A stretch of 64,000 nucleotides of DNA from Brachycybe producta (GCA_036925085.1 JAUPFP010000030.1:2203045-2267044), one strand, 5' to 3'. Positions 44,580-58,005 are shown, counted from the first letter of the stretch. The notes: generated by a model not told the origin, from the sequence alone. Program-made: numbers and translations.

Positions 44580-46749
44580 ATGTTTCAGTAAGTTTAAATT
44601 ACTTCTCTTAGTTTGTGTAAAATATATGCTACAATACAAATTATGAAAACGATTCCTTTTATATTCTTGCAATTTATAGGTATTTCCTAATAATAATCAT
44701 TTTCATTACTATGTGTAATGTATTTGTCACCAATGGACAAGGAAACAAAACTGATGATGACCAGATTAACTGTCAATTAAATCCAAACAATACTTTGTGT
44801 CAATTTCCAGAAGACTCAGTAAGTAAATTTAACATTTTAAAATAATCAAAAGTTCATCAATTGTTTTTTTAAGGGTGTAAATAAGGCTAGAGGTGGAGTT
44901 GATCAAACAGCCATTAAAGACATAGTGGACACTCACAACGAGTTGCGTCAGAAGGTGGCCAGTGGTCAACAAAAAGGACAACCCTCTGCAAGTAACATGA
45001 AAGAAATGGTAAGTCAAAATTGTAAAACTATCAATAGACACAAAAATACAGAATTTCAGTTCGAAATTAAATTAAATTCTTAGGTTGAGTTCTTCCCAGT
45101 TAGACTGGAGAGTTGTTTTAAGGCGCATAAAAGGTCATGCAAACTTTTTTCAGGAACAACATTATGACAAAATTCAAATTGTTTTCAAAACTAGAATGGT
45201 GAAAGATGATGTTAAAAGTTTTTCCCTGGCCAATATCTTAAAAAATAAACAATTTTTACACAGAGTTTCTCTTGAAAAACTCTAAACTTTTTGCAGAACT
45301 ACAAAATGGAATTCAACTATCCATTCACCAGTTGAAGTATTAGATGAAATGATGTGATTATTGATTATATGGAGCATTTTTATGTTAGATATGGAATGTA
45401 GGCCTTGCAAAAGTTGCTCAAAGATGGGCAGATCAGTGCCGATTCGGACACGATGACCACAGAGAAACTCGTAAGTATGATACCCACCATGTATGATATA
45501 CTATGGCGCCAACTTTTAAAACTCTTGCTTAACAGCCGAGTTTCCCGATTGGGTTGGACAAAATGTGGCTTCTACGAGCAGTTCTAATTCGGACGACGTT
45601 GCTGACTTTAGCGGTGGTGCGATTGATCAGTGGTTCGATGAAGTCAGTGATGTTTCATCCAGTTCGGTTAGCTCTTTTTCTTTTTCGGGAGGAACCGGTC
45701 ACTACACGCAGGTGATGTACAATTATCATATAAGTCAGTTTCAACTTTCTTTTAGAAACTACTATATGCAAAAGGCCATTAGAACTTTGGTTATTATTCA
45801 TCATTTAAAACAAAAAAATTGAAAAGTTACTTAGAAAATAGAAAAGTAACGAAAATTTAGAATTCGAAATCGTCCTAAAAATTTATTTTGAGAGGTAACA
45901 AAATAAAAAGTAAAGGGTATTTTCACATTGATATTTTTCAAAATAAATGTTTGCATAAGCAAAAATTAAAAGCTTAAAGTTGGGCCATTTTTAATCTGAT
46001 GTAAACAGCTTATTTTTAAAAAAAATATCAACATCAAAAGACCCGCAAATTGATTGATTTTAGTTTCTAAAATTCTTTCAATTTCTTGTTAGTGTTGCTT
46101 CTCAAATAAATAATAACTAGAGTTCTGTTTCATTGTTTTCTTTCATTTGCTTATTTTGCAATGACTATTTATAGAAAGTAGGATTTGACAATTAATGTTT
46201 TTATATTAATTTCATAACCAAATTCTATTTTATTTCTAGTTGGTATGGGCGGAAACGTACGCTATTGGTTGTGGTTATGCGTTGTGTGATAGAAACTCAA
46301 AATATTATGTTTGCAACTATGGACCTGGGTAAATACGAATTTTATCCTAAATAGTCCATCTGTCATAGGCCCTCTGGGCTACTTACAGATTAATCATTCA
46401 ATTACTGATTGGCTGGCTGGCTAGCAGTATGACTGACTCATTACCTGACTGACTGACTACATGACTTACTGGCTGACTTGTTAACTGACTGGCTAGCAGA
46501 CATTCTGACTGACTGATTTACTGAGTCTTTTAAATAATTGCCAGTATGCAATATTTTCCTATTTATATCATTGTTTTCTTTTTATTTGCATATATCAGAG
46601 GGAACATGGGTGGAGAACCAATTTACATAACAGGAACTCCTTGTTCCAAATGCGGCAAATCGGGTTGTTCAACAAACTATTCCGCACTGTGTGCAACGAC
46701 TGGATCGACTAACGAAAATGATGACAGTGTCAGTGATGATGACGAATAA
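44580..46749 (+). CDS. Secreted CAP-superfamily protein (venom allergen 5-like), 7 exons
   Basis: Exons are 44580-44587, 44680-44818, 44874-45008, 45389-45470, 45536-45711, 46240-46328 and 46599-46749, joining in frame to 259 residues. The first exon codes only MFQ (the third codon is split); exon 2 completes a clear signal peptide (FLIIIIFITMCNVFV). The CAP domain begins near HNELRQKVASG (70-80), continues through VAQRWADQC (103-111), FGHDDHRET (113-121), VGQN (128-131), WFDEVSD (154-160), GHYTQ (176-180) and VWAET (182-186), and ends with CNYGPGGNMGGEPIY. Of the usual cavity residues H115, E157 and H177 are present, and Q130 replaces the Glu seen in GENLA-type members. The cysteine-rich hinge CSKCGKSGC follows, then a short acidic tail. 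Family members are secreted and abundant in arthropod venoms, saliva and reproductive fluids; the role here is unknown. AATAAA overlaps the stop. Confidence 0.93.
45150..45300 (+). repeat. Repeat fragment in CAP intron 3
   Basis: TTGTTTTCAAAACTAGAATGG followed by TGATGTTAAAAGTTTTTCC is closely repeated at about 30838-30900 upstream of the ABITRAM last exons. It is probably part of a longer version of the palindromic TTAA family. Confidence 0.5.
45740..46150. mobile_element. Palindromic TTAA MITE copy in CAP intron 5
   Basis: TTTTCACATTGATATTTTTC with AAATAAATGTTTGCAT is mirrored by AAACAGCTTATTTTTAAA and AATATCAACATCAAAAG, then TTTTAGTTTCTAAAATTC. The outer boundaries are decayed. Confidence 0.5.
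46400..46520 (+). repeat. CTGA/CTGG tetranucleotide minisatellite in CAP intron 6
   Basis: About 120 bp of degenerate CTGA, CTGG and CTTG units (GACTGACTGACTACATGACT). It lies 80 bp upstream of the last CAP exon. Confidence 0.75.
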
Positions 46750-46753
46750 TAAA
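46748..46753 (+). terminator. CAP gene poly-A signal
   Basis: AATAAA starting on the middle base of the TAA stop codon, which implies a very short 3' UTR. No competing hexamer was noted in the next 50 bp. Confidence 0.45.
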
Positions 46754-49700
46754 ATTCAATTCATTAAATTAAACGGTGTTTCAATTTGCATGTTCAATGT
46801 GGTTAGTGGTTTTGTTTAAAAAAACTTTCTTGTCTCAGCTTTTTCAGAAGCAACTTTAAGATTAAATTGGGAAATTCTTCCGAATGGAAGCCGTTTAGCC
46901 TCTACAGAGTCTACATACTGTAACTACAAGTGCTTTATTCGTAACCGCCGCAGCCTTAGCATGATCAGGCTAGTGGCTCCTTATCGAAAGAATATACAGA
47001 CATTAAGTGTTTTGGAGACTATAGTGAAGAAAAAGTCTTAAAAGTCTTAAAATATAATTTTGTAGATGTTTGAAAATTTCACGTTTATTTTGAAAAATAT
47101 TAATATGAAAAACATTCATCTATTTTTTTTTTTTTACTCTTCTACGGTTTGTTCGAATTTCAATTTCTTCTTGAAGATTTACACCTTTAAAAAACACAGT
47201 TGAGCATTTGAATTAATAATGTTCAAAACTCAAAGCCTTATTATTAAACAATTTGAAACATTTTTTAAATAGTCTGTAATTTCAAAATATATTTCATCAG
47301 GAAAAGTATCATAAATTCGGTTTTTCGGTTTCTTTTTATCGTTTTTCTTAAATTTATGACATTTTTAATTCCTTACTTTGAAATTATAATAGACTATTTA
47401 AAACAAATTAATCTGCTTCAAAACTAGAATTAATATTGAAATATCACATTTTGTAAAACAAATTTAGATGTTCACAAACAGCTGGATTTTTGAACTCTGG
47501 GTTTAGAAGAAAAATTAGAAAGTGTTTAAAAAACTAGAAGAGTAGCTCAATCAATTAATTGTATTTTTCATGTTCATGTCTTTAAAAGTAAACTTTTTTA
47601 ATAAATTAATAAATCTGCATAAAATTGGTTCATTTTCAAAATGTCATAAAAGCTTATTTTTAGAGACACCAACACATAAAAAAAAATAACCTTAAGTGAT
47701 TGAGTTACCATTGTGGAATGTACATTATTTTCAAATTTCACTTTTATTTTGCTTCTGAAAAACCAGATAATAACCAGAGTTCAAGTAGCGTTAACACTTT
47801 AAAACCACTTTAAGTCAAATAGATTTAACTGTGTGTGGGTGTGTGGCAAATTATTGAAACATGTTTAGTTTATCCACATATTTATATAATATAGACTGAG
47901 TAAGAGATCTTATTAAAATATTATCAGAAAGAAAAAGTGTTATTTAAAGAACGGTGAATCATGCAGAAAAACCCAATGATAACGCATTTTTTTAAGTGAT
48001 CTGAGAGTGTATCATTTTTACCAGATCAATAATATTACGATAAATTACTTCAGTTTTGAAATTGACAGCCACATTACCAACGAAATGGGTGTTTTAACAA
48101 CACATAGACGGTAATGAGTTTCTCCTAGTGCCATATATACTGTACTGCACATTGGAATCTACAGATATAATTGCAAAGCAATTGAAAATAAACTGGTTTC
48201 TAATGTATACTATTATTTTTAGTTTTTTTTTTAAATAACTCTTAAGCCTAGTTCCCTGTATATTAGATATTATGGTAATAACTAACAAAAACTCACTAGT
48301 ATAAAAATGAATAAACTATCATTATCATCATCATCATCATCATCATTATGCTTATTATATATATGCATTTCATCTACTCCATTAAATACAAATTACACTG
48401 TGTGTGTTCTTTTCATTATTTAAATTAGAAGGCTCACTGTAAATAAAATTAATGGTTTAAAATCTCCATAACTATAATTTCACATAAAAAGCCTAGAAAA
48501 GCACGACTCAATATAAAAAACTAGAAGACCAACAAAAAAAAGCTAGTACATAGCTCATAATGTCATTTGTAATAAGTAAATATGATATCCCATTTATATA
48601 ACAAACTCCAACTAAATATGTTTAGTATAACAAGTATCATATTTTTTTTTAAAAAAAAATCACTACAATAATATACAGAGCTTTTAATTATCTGACAATG
48701 CATTGTTCGCATGCTGCAATTAGATTTTTGTTCCTCTGTCACAGGTCTTCTTAACTGCTTGCAAATACATTTTTAAAATTCAAACTTGATGGTATATTTG
48801 CGCAAGAAGTGTTTCATATTCAACTGTATTACAATAATAATGTTAAAGCATGCATTGTATATTTTATGCATTACTTGCCCTACTTATGGAGTTAGCAAGA
48901 CAGAAATAAAAGTCAGGGTCGTAACTACATCATAGTGGGTATTACTAGTTCTCTAGACCAAAAATCTATAAAGGTCTTTACAAATTATTGTAAAATATAA
49001 TCTAATATATTGCAAAATCTAAAATTAATTTTCTAGACCATTTTTGCATAATTACATAACTTCGTAGATTTTCACAATTGTTTGCAATATTATAGGGTAT
49101 ATTCAATTAAAGCATCAAGACAGTAAAAAGGTGCAGAAAAGAAGGTGTTGAAGTGGCCCTACAAAACATTCTGGACCAGAGCCTTGCGCATCCTTGTTGT
49201 GGCCTTAGATCTGGTGTGGATATTTTACTATCTATTATAATATTTATTGTTAGTTTCTTTTAATTAAAAATAAATTTAATTAAACAAAATATAAAGCCTG
49301 ATGATAATTCAATTTCCTCAAACATATTACATTTTTAAACATTGTGAATATACATTATAAATACAATGATGGTGTTTATGTCCATATGGTGTGCCACTTC
49401 AAGGACGTTATCTACTGACATAGTTAAGTGTAGAAAATGAAAAAAAAAACGGAAGAAACACACATTTAGATTAAAAAAAAATGTCCAAATCATTTGGTTA
49501 AAACAATAAAATGAAGTTCATTAAAAAAAGTGAAACAAGTGCAAAATGAAAACATGCTTATCAGTAAATTTCAGAAATGATAAATTGATCACTTGCATCA
49601 TCATAACTGACACAAAAAATGATGAGAGGCAATAGAGAGAAGAAGAAGAAAAAGAAGAAGGGAAAAAAAAATGGGATGTATAAAAAATAAAAAAGAGGGT

Positions 49701-50694
49701 GGAAAAAGGAAAATGAGGGGGAATGAAGATGAGAAAATAGGGGATGATGGGATGGGGAGAACCCACTGATTCATATAGTTTGAATTTTAGACACAAGTGG
49801 CGCATATGTAGAGAGATTGGGTAAAACTGAAATGGACAAACCACCAGCTGGGCACCACCACCACCACTACCACAATCCGGCACACATTTCAAGTCAGCGA
49901 GAAGACTCTTCAATGTGTTGTGTGTCAGTTGTATGCCTCTGTGCCTGCCTGACAGACAGTGTTTAAATTTTTCCTAGTGTGTCAAGAGGTTGCTTAGAGA
50001 GTGTAAGGACAATCACATTGAGTGAGAGTTAACTATTTAGAAGAAAAAAAAATCGAGGTGATATAACAAGCATGTCACAGTTGAACATTCAGTTCTTCTA
50101 AGGTGTGCTGCTGCTACTGCTGCACTGACTGTAACTTGGGTGTTTGTAAAGTGTCTAAATCAGGGCACTACATTTCAATGAGTCAGAATACTTTTTCTAC
50201 ATCTTAATATTTCTCTCATCTCATAAGCAAAGGAATAATCCATCATCATCATTATCATCATCATCATCATCACAATGCATATTATTATATTACACAATTC
50301 AAAATAAGTGCCACAAAGAGGATGCAATATGATGCTGTCAAAAAGATGTTTTTATAATACATATATATTGTGCTTCTTGTTAAAAAAAAAGTTTACTAAA
50401 TAGTGTTTAAAACACCGCCAGTGTGTGTTTAAATTTAGGTTTTTTTTTAAAAGTACATTTTATGGATTTTTTTTGTGTGCGTGTGTCTATATACCACACA
50501 AAATACACATACACTTTTTTTTAAAAAATGACATTATATTGTATAGCACAGGGCAATAACACATGATCTATAAAATAGACTTAAAAACAACGTAAACTTT
50601 TTACTGTTTCTTTTTGTGTGTGTGTGTGTGTGTGTTTCCAGACATGTCTGGTTAAAAAAATTTCTTAAAGAAAATCTTATCTCAAGAAAGAAAA

Positions 50695-50744
<50 letters not shown>

Positions 50745-51483
50745 GTTTTTAAGTTAAGTTTTACAGGAAGAAACTCCCCAAAAAAAAGTTATTCATCCAT
50801 TTTTTTCTTAAAAAACAAAACAAAATTATTCATCTGTATATTTGTCTATACAATTATTATTATTTAAATATATATGTCATGCAGATTTTAGATTTTGTTT
50901 AATGGAGAAATAACTTCTTTTTTTTCTGTTATGTGGTCTTGTATTTTTTTTTTTTGTTTTCTTCGAGAAAAAGGTTTTGGCTAAAAAAGAAAAATACAAC
51001 AACCATCATACTCTATAATCATCATCCCCACACACACAAAAAAAAACGTCCAGAAGATGAAGAAGGAGTAATAGAAGAAGCCAAGGATGTCCCTCGAAAA
51101 GTTGAATAATGCATGCGCACCCAATTGGACTGTCTAGTCTTTGTTTTAGTTGAAAGTGGCCCGGCCCTCCTATATAACAATATCAACATTTAAAAAGTAT
51201 AAATGTCTCAAGCATCTTCTTCGAAGGCCAACATCATCATTCTTAATCGTCCAGCTTGTTTGATTGCTGAAATATACAGACCACCATCATCATCATCATC
51301 ATCATCATCATCATAATAATAAGTGCTAAGAAGAGGCTCAGGGTTAGAGGTTCAGAATAGGGGTGGGTTAAGAGTTAGTATTGCTATAAAAAAAAGCCCA
51401 CAAAAATTATTAACTTGGCGGCGGTTAGGTTCTTACCACAGCCGCTGCCACTGCTGCTGCTGCTGCTGCTCCATGATAACACG
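46750..51483. other. Spacer and upstream region of GDF8/11 copy 2
   Basis: No gene is supported. Repeats include a palindromic MITE copy (47465-47813), partial copies (46830-47190), a SINE-like fragment (48690-48775), CAT runs (48320-48349, 50240-50272, 51282-51314), a purine-rich tract (49630-49765) and a GA microsatellite (50695-50739). The last kilobase is the presumptive promoter and 5' UTR of the second GDF gene but shows no motif I can place with confidence. Confidence 0.6.
47465..47813. mobile_element. Palindromic TTAA MITE copy
   Basis: GAACTCTGGGTTTAGAAG to TAACCAGAGTTCAAGTAGCG and TAAAACCACTTTAA. The closing TTAA is at 47810-47813. Confidence 0.65.
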
Positions 51484-52120
51484 ATGACACTTATGATAAT
51501 GAGGATACTATCAGACAGGTGGTGGTGTCCAAGGACTAGTGCCAGTGCCAGTACGAGGACACCAGCCTCGTTTAGTTCATCAGCAATTGTAGTGCATCAT
51601 CATCATCACCATCACTGGGTTACTGGGACGTTTCCAATCAGATTCCGTTATCCATCATTTCAAACGTTTATCCTTGTAGCGCTTGTGTTTGTGCAAATGT
51701 TGTTCTTGTGTCATCCGTCAACGGTTCAAGCCTCCTCTTCTTCCTCCAGATCGGATGTTCAACATCGGAATGCCGGTAATCGCAATACTAATAGGAATCA
51801 ATTAAATAATAATAATAGTTATAATAATAGTTATAATAAAAAGTGTCCAAATTGTATGCAACCCTCAGATGATGCTCAACGTGAAGCTGTGGATAATTTA
51901 CGGATTGAAGGCATCAAACAACAAATTCTTAGTAAGTTGGGTTTAAAACAAAAACCTAACATTACATCATCCATACCAAGAGAGATTGTACTGGACACAC
52001 TATGGAGGGCTGATGAAGGAATGGACTTGTTGAGTCCAAGAATTCAAGGAACAAGACCTCAGACAGACACCGATGATTACTATGCTAGAACTTCAGAAAT
52101 CATTACTTTTGCTGAACCAG
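51484..52120 (+). CDS. GDF8/11 copy 2, exon 1 (propeptide N-terminal half), partial gene
   Basis: This is the first coding exon of a second GDF8/11-type precursor, 212 codons plus one base. The ATG at 51484 is the first in frame; the open frame extends upstream to 51379 without an ATG. The first 55 residues are Ser/Thr/Ala-rich with a seven-His run (38-44), then a hydrophobic segment (about 60-76, FQTFILVALVFVQMLFL) likely acts as signal or signal-anchor. An Asn-rich stretch precedes CPNC (121-124), [14 protein letters not shown] (140-153), KQKPNIT (155-161) and DDYYARTSEIITFAEP (197-212). These align block for block with exon 1 at 1706-2633, and both end in phase 1 at a GTAAAT/GTAAGT donor. 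No exon 2 or mature-domain exon appears before the window ends. Given a 12.6 kb intron in copy 1, they may lie just outside. It could also be a truncated duplicate. Confidence 0.87.
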
Positions 52121-54879
52121 GTAAATCAAGTGCTTAATCATATCTGTTATTATCTGTTATTTTTCAATATTTTATTAGTCAATAGTACAAAATAATTTAT
52201 TTTCTTGGTTCTTCTAGCATGTGAATTGTCATAGAGAATATGCTAAAAATTATGTCAGTCCACATTTGCTAAAGAAAGTTCAAATACAGTGTAGTATAAA
52301 TTGTATTTCAATAAGGAATCACACAAACAAGATAGTTCATGGATGGGTAAGTTGGTACCTAATAAATGGATATTGCCACATAAAATTACAAATCTTGTGC
52401 GATGACACATTATTATGGATCGGATTTTTATACTATATCAAGAAATTATAAGTCAAAAACACTGGTTAGAGGCTAGAACTCTCTAATTGACAACTGAGTA
52501 ACCAGATACATTAGCCTCTAATTATGGGCAAATAATGGGCACTGAACACATTAGAATATTATACAGAAAAAAAACTATTTCATTGGGAACTACTCAACAA
52601 CATACTGTACACAAGGTAAATTACAAATTTACTAGAATATAACAAATATTAATTACTTTTTTTCTAGAAAAAAAAAGTCTCCAAAAAACATTTCCGTTTG
52701 CAATAAAGGCTAAATTTATAATTATTAATTACAGTACTTGAATCTGGTCAAGTTATGTTAAATATTAATAAAAAGTGCAAACTTTATCCTCTCTCCCTCA
52801 ACCATCCCCATCATATGAAGTTTGTAGTGTTGACTGTTAATCTAATAACATCATTCAAGTGTCACATACTTGTGACGAACAATGAAGTTCATTACCATTT
52901 TTGTTTTTCAAGTTGTGACATTGTAACTGAAATCAATTTTAGCTTTTGATGAATGAAATTCTAAAGTGCACCACCACAAGCAACAAGCAAAAAAAAAGCT
53001 CTCATTGTTTATGACTGTATGTAGATGTAAAATATTATAAAGCAAGTCAAATAGCTAAGACTGTGACTTATTTGCATATACATATTTATACATGCAAAAA
53101 TCATTGTCCACTATGTGTGTGTATGCATACATAAATTCATTATAAACGTTCTAACTGATGAATGTACACATTGAATTTAGTATTTGTCAGCTTTTGCCAC
53201 AATTCATCTAAAATGTTCATGATGACAAATGAAAACCCATTGTATTATCAAGTGGACATAAGAAATGACACATTTCCATAAAGTAAATTTATTGTCTTAT
53301 TTCATTCGAAATTGTTTACCTTTAACAAACAACAATCAGTCAATTTGCATTTGAAAAATTAAAATAAATTAGCTATTGTTTTGTTTTTCTAACATGGTTC
53401 AACCCCTTACCATTATTATTATTATTATGATACATTGGCACACGAATTGAATTATGGAACAAATTCATGGTGAACAATTTTTTGTTGTTGTTTCTAATAG
53501 CAAAGTGGTCGCAAAAGTCTATAATAAAAAAAAATCAAAATGACTCTTTCCAATTTCCCTTGAAAAATAACAAGTTTTTTTTTGTAGTGAATCAGTAATG
53601 GAATTCAAGGGTTGTTGCTTTTTTTTTTTTTTAGTTTGTTTGTTGCAATAATACTTTTCATGCTGTTGTCACTATAATGACTTTGGGCTGCTTGTTTCAG
53701 GACATATTTATTTCCCCCTCTCTCTCACTCATTCTCAAAAAGTCTACCAAGACCCTCATTCCACATTGTCCCACACATACACAAAATACACATCACATGA
53801 AACAATGACTTTTCTGTGAACTTTTTCATTATCCTAAGTTCTATAATGTCGAACTTTCTATGTTGGAATTTCTTGAAGACGAAAAAAAAAATCCCTCAGA
53901 TATACAGACTATATAAATGCATTTTTTACAGTTTCTTTTGTTTTTACTGTTGATGTATGAAGAAGAAGCAACATTCAAAATTCTTTAGCAGTAGATAATC
54001 TTCCTACTTGTGACCCATTTACAGTACATACATATATATATATTTTGTCTCAATGTAGTAGACAGTTGAAAACATTTTAACTTGGTCCATGTTTTTTTTT
54101 GTGTTGTTTCCAAAAAAAATGCTAATAAAAAATAACTCCTTTTCCCTCTCATTCTTTTTTGTCTATCTGGCTTGAGCCTGGCAAACACCTCTTATAACCT
54201 CTATGTACACCTCTTGACCATCAGTGTTTTCCCACCACATATTAAAATGTTTGTACAATGTCCATTGTATGGTATTTATATAGATAGACGTTTTTTTTTA
54301 CCTACAGATTGCCCTAGACCTGTTACAAATATCTTGAGGCAATATAGCAGTAAATTCTCCATAACAACAACAACAACAAAGAATTGACAATAGCATTGGC
54401 CTACAAATAATGGGAACCATGAAAAATGAAAGTGGTTGAATATATTCAGAGTTGCCCTTTTTATTTGCTTTGAGTATCACCTACACTTAACTGAAATTGA
54501 TTTTTTAAAAAAGCCATACGGATTGTAAATGATTTTTTTTTGCAGAACCAGAGCTTACAAAATACAAGCGATCACATTAGCAATATTTATGCTCGTAAAG
54601 CAATGTGTCCTTGAATTAATTGCAAATGCCAATATGATAATACTATTGCAAGACTTAAAAGTTGTTTCTTCCACACTGTCTTACAGAAAACGCTAGTCTT
54701 CGTTTTTTTTGCAAGAAACTATGCAATATTTGACATTTCTTGCACGGAATTTTGCAAGAAAAATAGCCAGTGTGATCGCCACTTTATAGTCCTCATGTCC
54801 ATCATATGTAGCACAACATTCATATACATATCCATTAGAATCGATTCAATTTGCAAATTAATTTTGAATTTGAAAAATT

Positions 54880-55070
54880 ACTATGCAAGGAGCCAAGAAG
54901 GCTCGTGACAGAGGGACAAAGCATGTGAAATGCCTTGTCAAAATCCAAAGATATAAACTCAACAACAGTTGCAAAGTGTTCTGGTGCAGCTGAAGTAATA
55001 CATTGTCAGAAAATGATGAGCCCTCCCCATAATACAAGTTTATTTTCATACATAAAATCCTAAATCAATG
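54880..55070 (-). repeat. SINE-like dispersed repeat, minus-strand copy
   Basis: Reverse complement of the 13130-13345 type: GGCTCGTGACAGAGGGACAA, GCAAAGTGTTCTGGTGCAGC, CATTGTCAGAAAATGATGAG and AATACAAGTTTATTTTCATA in order. One of the best preserved copies. Confidence 0.6.
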
Positions 55071-57804
55071 TACAATAAGCGTTGTGCATTTGTAGCTCGA
55101 AGTCAATATTCATGATTGTTTTTTTGTGTCTAATTTACAAGCTATAAAATAAATGTAGGTCATTAGGAGTTTACTGGTTGGTGGTCACGACATCCTCATA
55201 AAGATTTTTGTTTCTATAATTACAAAACAAAAACGAGATCGAGAATTCGTATATAAAATATTGTTGAAAACACGTTTTTTTTTTTAAAGTGATGTAGGCT
55301 GCTCAGAGTTTTGAAATAAATTTCAACATTTGTTTATTCTACAAATTAAGAGAAGTAGTAACGTGAACAAATCTCATAAATTACTTTACATACATTTATG
55401 CAAATTATGAGAGGACAAAAAAGATAATTTAGTCAAACTGTCACTAAACAACAAGAAATTGTGCAATATGCATTATTCTATAAATTCTAAATCATGTTAT
55501 ACATAAATTACTAACTTTCAGCTATATATTTAAATATATTATAAGGCCTACCATTTCTGTGATTACGGTACTCGTTTAATACTTGTACATTGTTAGTGTG
55601 TAAAATTTTAGGCTAATAAGTGTTAGATGTAAAGCTTAAATTATGTAGACAACATTATAACTTCAATACACAAACATAAGACCAACAGTATAAGTAGAAA
55701 ATAATAATGGTTAATTATTATTAACTAGAATTACAACCAGATTGTCATTACTTTACTGTCAATAACTGTCAAAGTTTCTTGCCAAAAGTTTTTGAATTTA
55801 TAGGCTTACTGTACTGAGGTTCTAACTGTAAAATTATTTTGTAAACCCTGCAAATTAACAAACCTGTAGGAATAGGGTATTAAATGCGTATATTTGTCAT
55901 CAATGGTCATCATTTGGCTTGTGTCTTTGTTAGCATTACAAAGTTATTCAAGCGAAATATTTAAAAAGTAAACTTGACAATTAAATTTTAACTTAAAACA
56001 TACTCATGAGGGTCTTTTTGAATTTCGGCTTCAATTTTATGTAAATTTACAAAGGCTAAAATACGAATTTACCACCAAAACCACGCAAAACTAAATTGTC
56101 CGACTCACTTGTAATCATTATCACATGTACAGTACCAATAAATATTTTGTTTTATCTCAGGAACCCATGAGCTTTCAAATTATGTTGTGCACAAATTGCA
56201 CATAAAAATATTTCATTTGCAATTAATGTAGGTAGCTCTTTTTTTCTTCTTCTGAAAATAGTAATATAAAATTCTATCTTTTAATCATGATTATATGTGT
56301 TGAAAAATACCACAATTATTGATGGTTTTATTATTGTAGATATTTAGATTTTAGAACATGGAGATGTGGAGGGTGGCCACCATTAGAAATCAGATATGAA
56401 GTTTTTTGTATCTAATGGATTAAATATATAAAAAAAACTAAATAAAGAGTTGACTTACAAGTTGCTTTACAAATTATACAATTAGAATTGCAAAAAAAAG
56501 AAAGATCGCAACACAGAAGTCTTAAAAAGTAAGATTACCCTTTCAGTCTTGTGATCAGACTTCAAAAACCACCTGGGCTTTCTTTCTTAGTTATATACCA
56601 TTGTGTTATAGCAGTGTCTCAGGAAAAGAACAGGGTCCACTTTAAAGGTAGGGCTTACAGAGACTAAGTCCAGTCCAATCCTCCTATATATATTTTAGCT
56701 CATATGGTCTTCATCATAATACAACCTTAAAGGAATACAATATTTATTAAATCAAGGCAAATCATTTTTTTTTCCTACTAAAATCTTAACAATGGATTCC
56801 GCTATAGAGAGAGAGAGAGAGAGAGAGAGACGATATAAGTGTCTAACAATTTTTTTTATTGTGTAAAGTTATGGCCAATGTGGACTAGATTTTCCTCTAT
56901 GGCCATTGCCCAAGAAAAAAAATTGTAACAAAGACTTTTGTTAAGAATATTTGCATATTATGCCCACACTTGACTCGCGAGCTGTAAGTTGACCACTCAC
57001 ACTCATTTGAGCCCTATAACTAAAACTTTTTAAGCCTTAGTGGTTGTCAAAGTAAGTAAGGAAAAAAAACAAGAAGTTGCTGGCCAATATCTCTATGATG
57101 AGAAGAAAATTCAGGCTTGGGAACATAAAAAAAAATTGCTAAGATTTGGGGTTGAAGAAAAACTATATAATACCCCTCGTTTTCATAGAATAAGAAAACT
57201 AGTAAAAAATGGACAAAGTAAAATGGGGAGAAAAAGGGGAGGAGGAGGAGGAGGGAGAGATAGAATGGAGCAGTTATATAAGATAGGGCGTTTTGGATGT
57301 ACGAACTAGAGGGTGGTTTAAGAGCTGATAATATTGAAAAAAGCAAAAAGGGGGGGAGGTGTTTCTCTTTTTTTTAAGAGAAAAAAAAATGGGGCACCGG
57401 GGATTCAGAAAAGTTCGTTTAGGTTATAGTCATGCATGCATACATTACTTATTTGAAACCACATGGTGTTTTTTATGCCCAGTTTTCAACATTTCAATAT
57501 CTACACACTCTCTCTTTTTTTTCTTCTTCTTGATATTCTCTAAGTTTTGCTTTATCCCTACTTTTTTTTTTCCTTCTTATCCCTCTCTTTCTAAATAATA
57601 TGCCTCTTCAATTTTCAAACATCCTACTCTTCCTCCCTTTCCACCTCCAATATCTTTAAAAGTTACTTTTAACTAGAAGTAACTTAAGTTACTATATCAG
57701 CATGGTCATATCAATGATGATTCATTTTCTGCAAACTAACCCAACTTCTTAAATTTACTTTTTTTTAGTGAATCAAGACAACAAGTTACTCAAGTTGAGA
57801 TGAA

Positions 57805-58005
57805 TTTGACCAAGAAGGTCTGTGTCACAGTTCGCACAGATACAAAAGTCAAATTACAGCATGTGAAATCCATTGTCAAAACCCAATAACAATAATTGCA
57901 TAATTGCAATGTGATATAATGTAGCTGAAATAATGCATTGTCAGAAAATTAAAAGAGTCCCATAATACAAGTTCATTTTCATGCATTAAATCCTCTGCAA
58001 TAGAG
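57805..58005 (-). repeat. SINE-like dispersed repeat, minus-strand copy
   Basis: GACCAAGAAGGTCTGTGTCA, GCATGTGAAATCCATTGTCA, ATGCATTGTCAGAAAATTAA and TACAAGTTCATTTTCATGCA follow the same order as the copy at 54880. Confidence 0.55.

Noticed and set aside
49521..49913. 130-codon minus-strand open frame
   Set aside because: Most of it translates the opposite strand of a purine-rich tract (runs of F, S, P, L). No domain, no splice structure.
51415..51483. TTG start and leucine-rich leader for GDF copy 2
   Set aside because: Leu run comes from a CTG repeat and there is no ATG before 51484. The leucines are probably untranslated.
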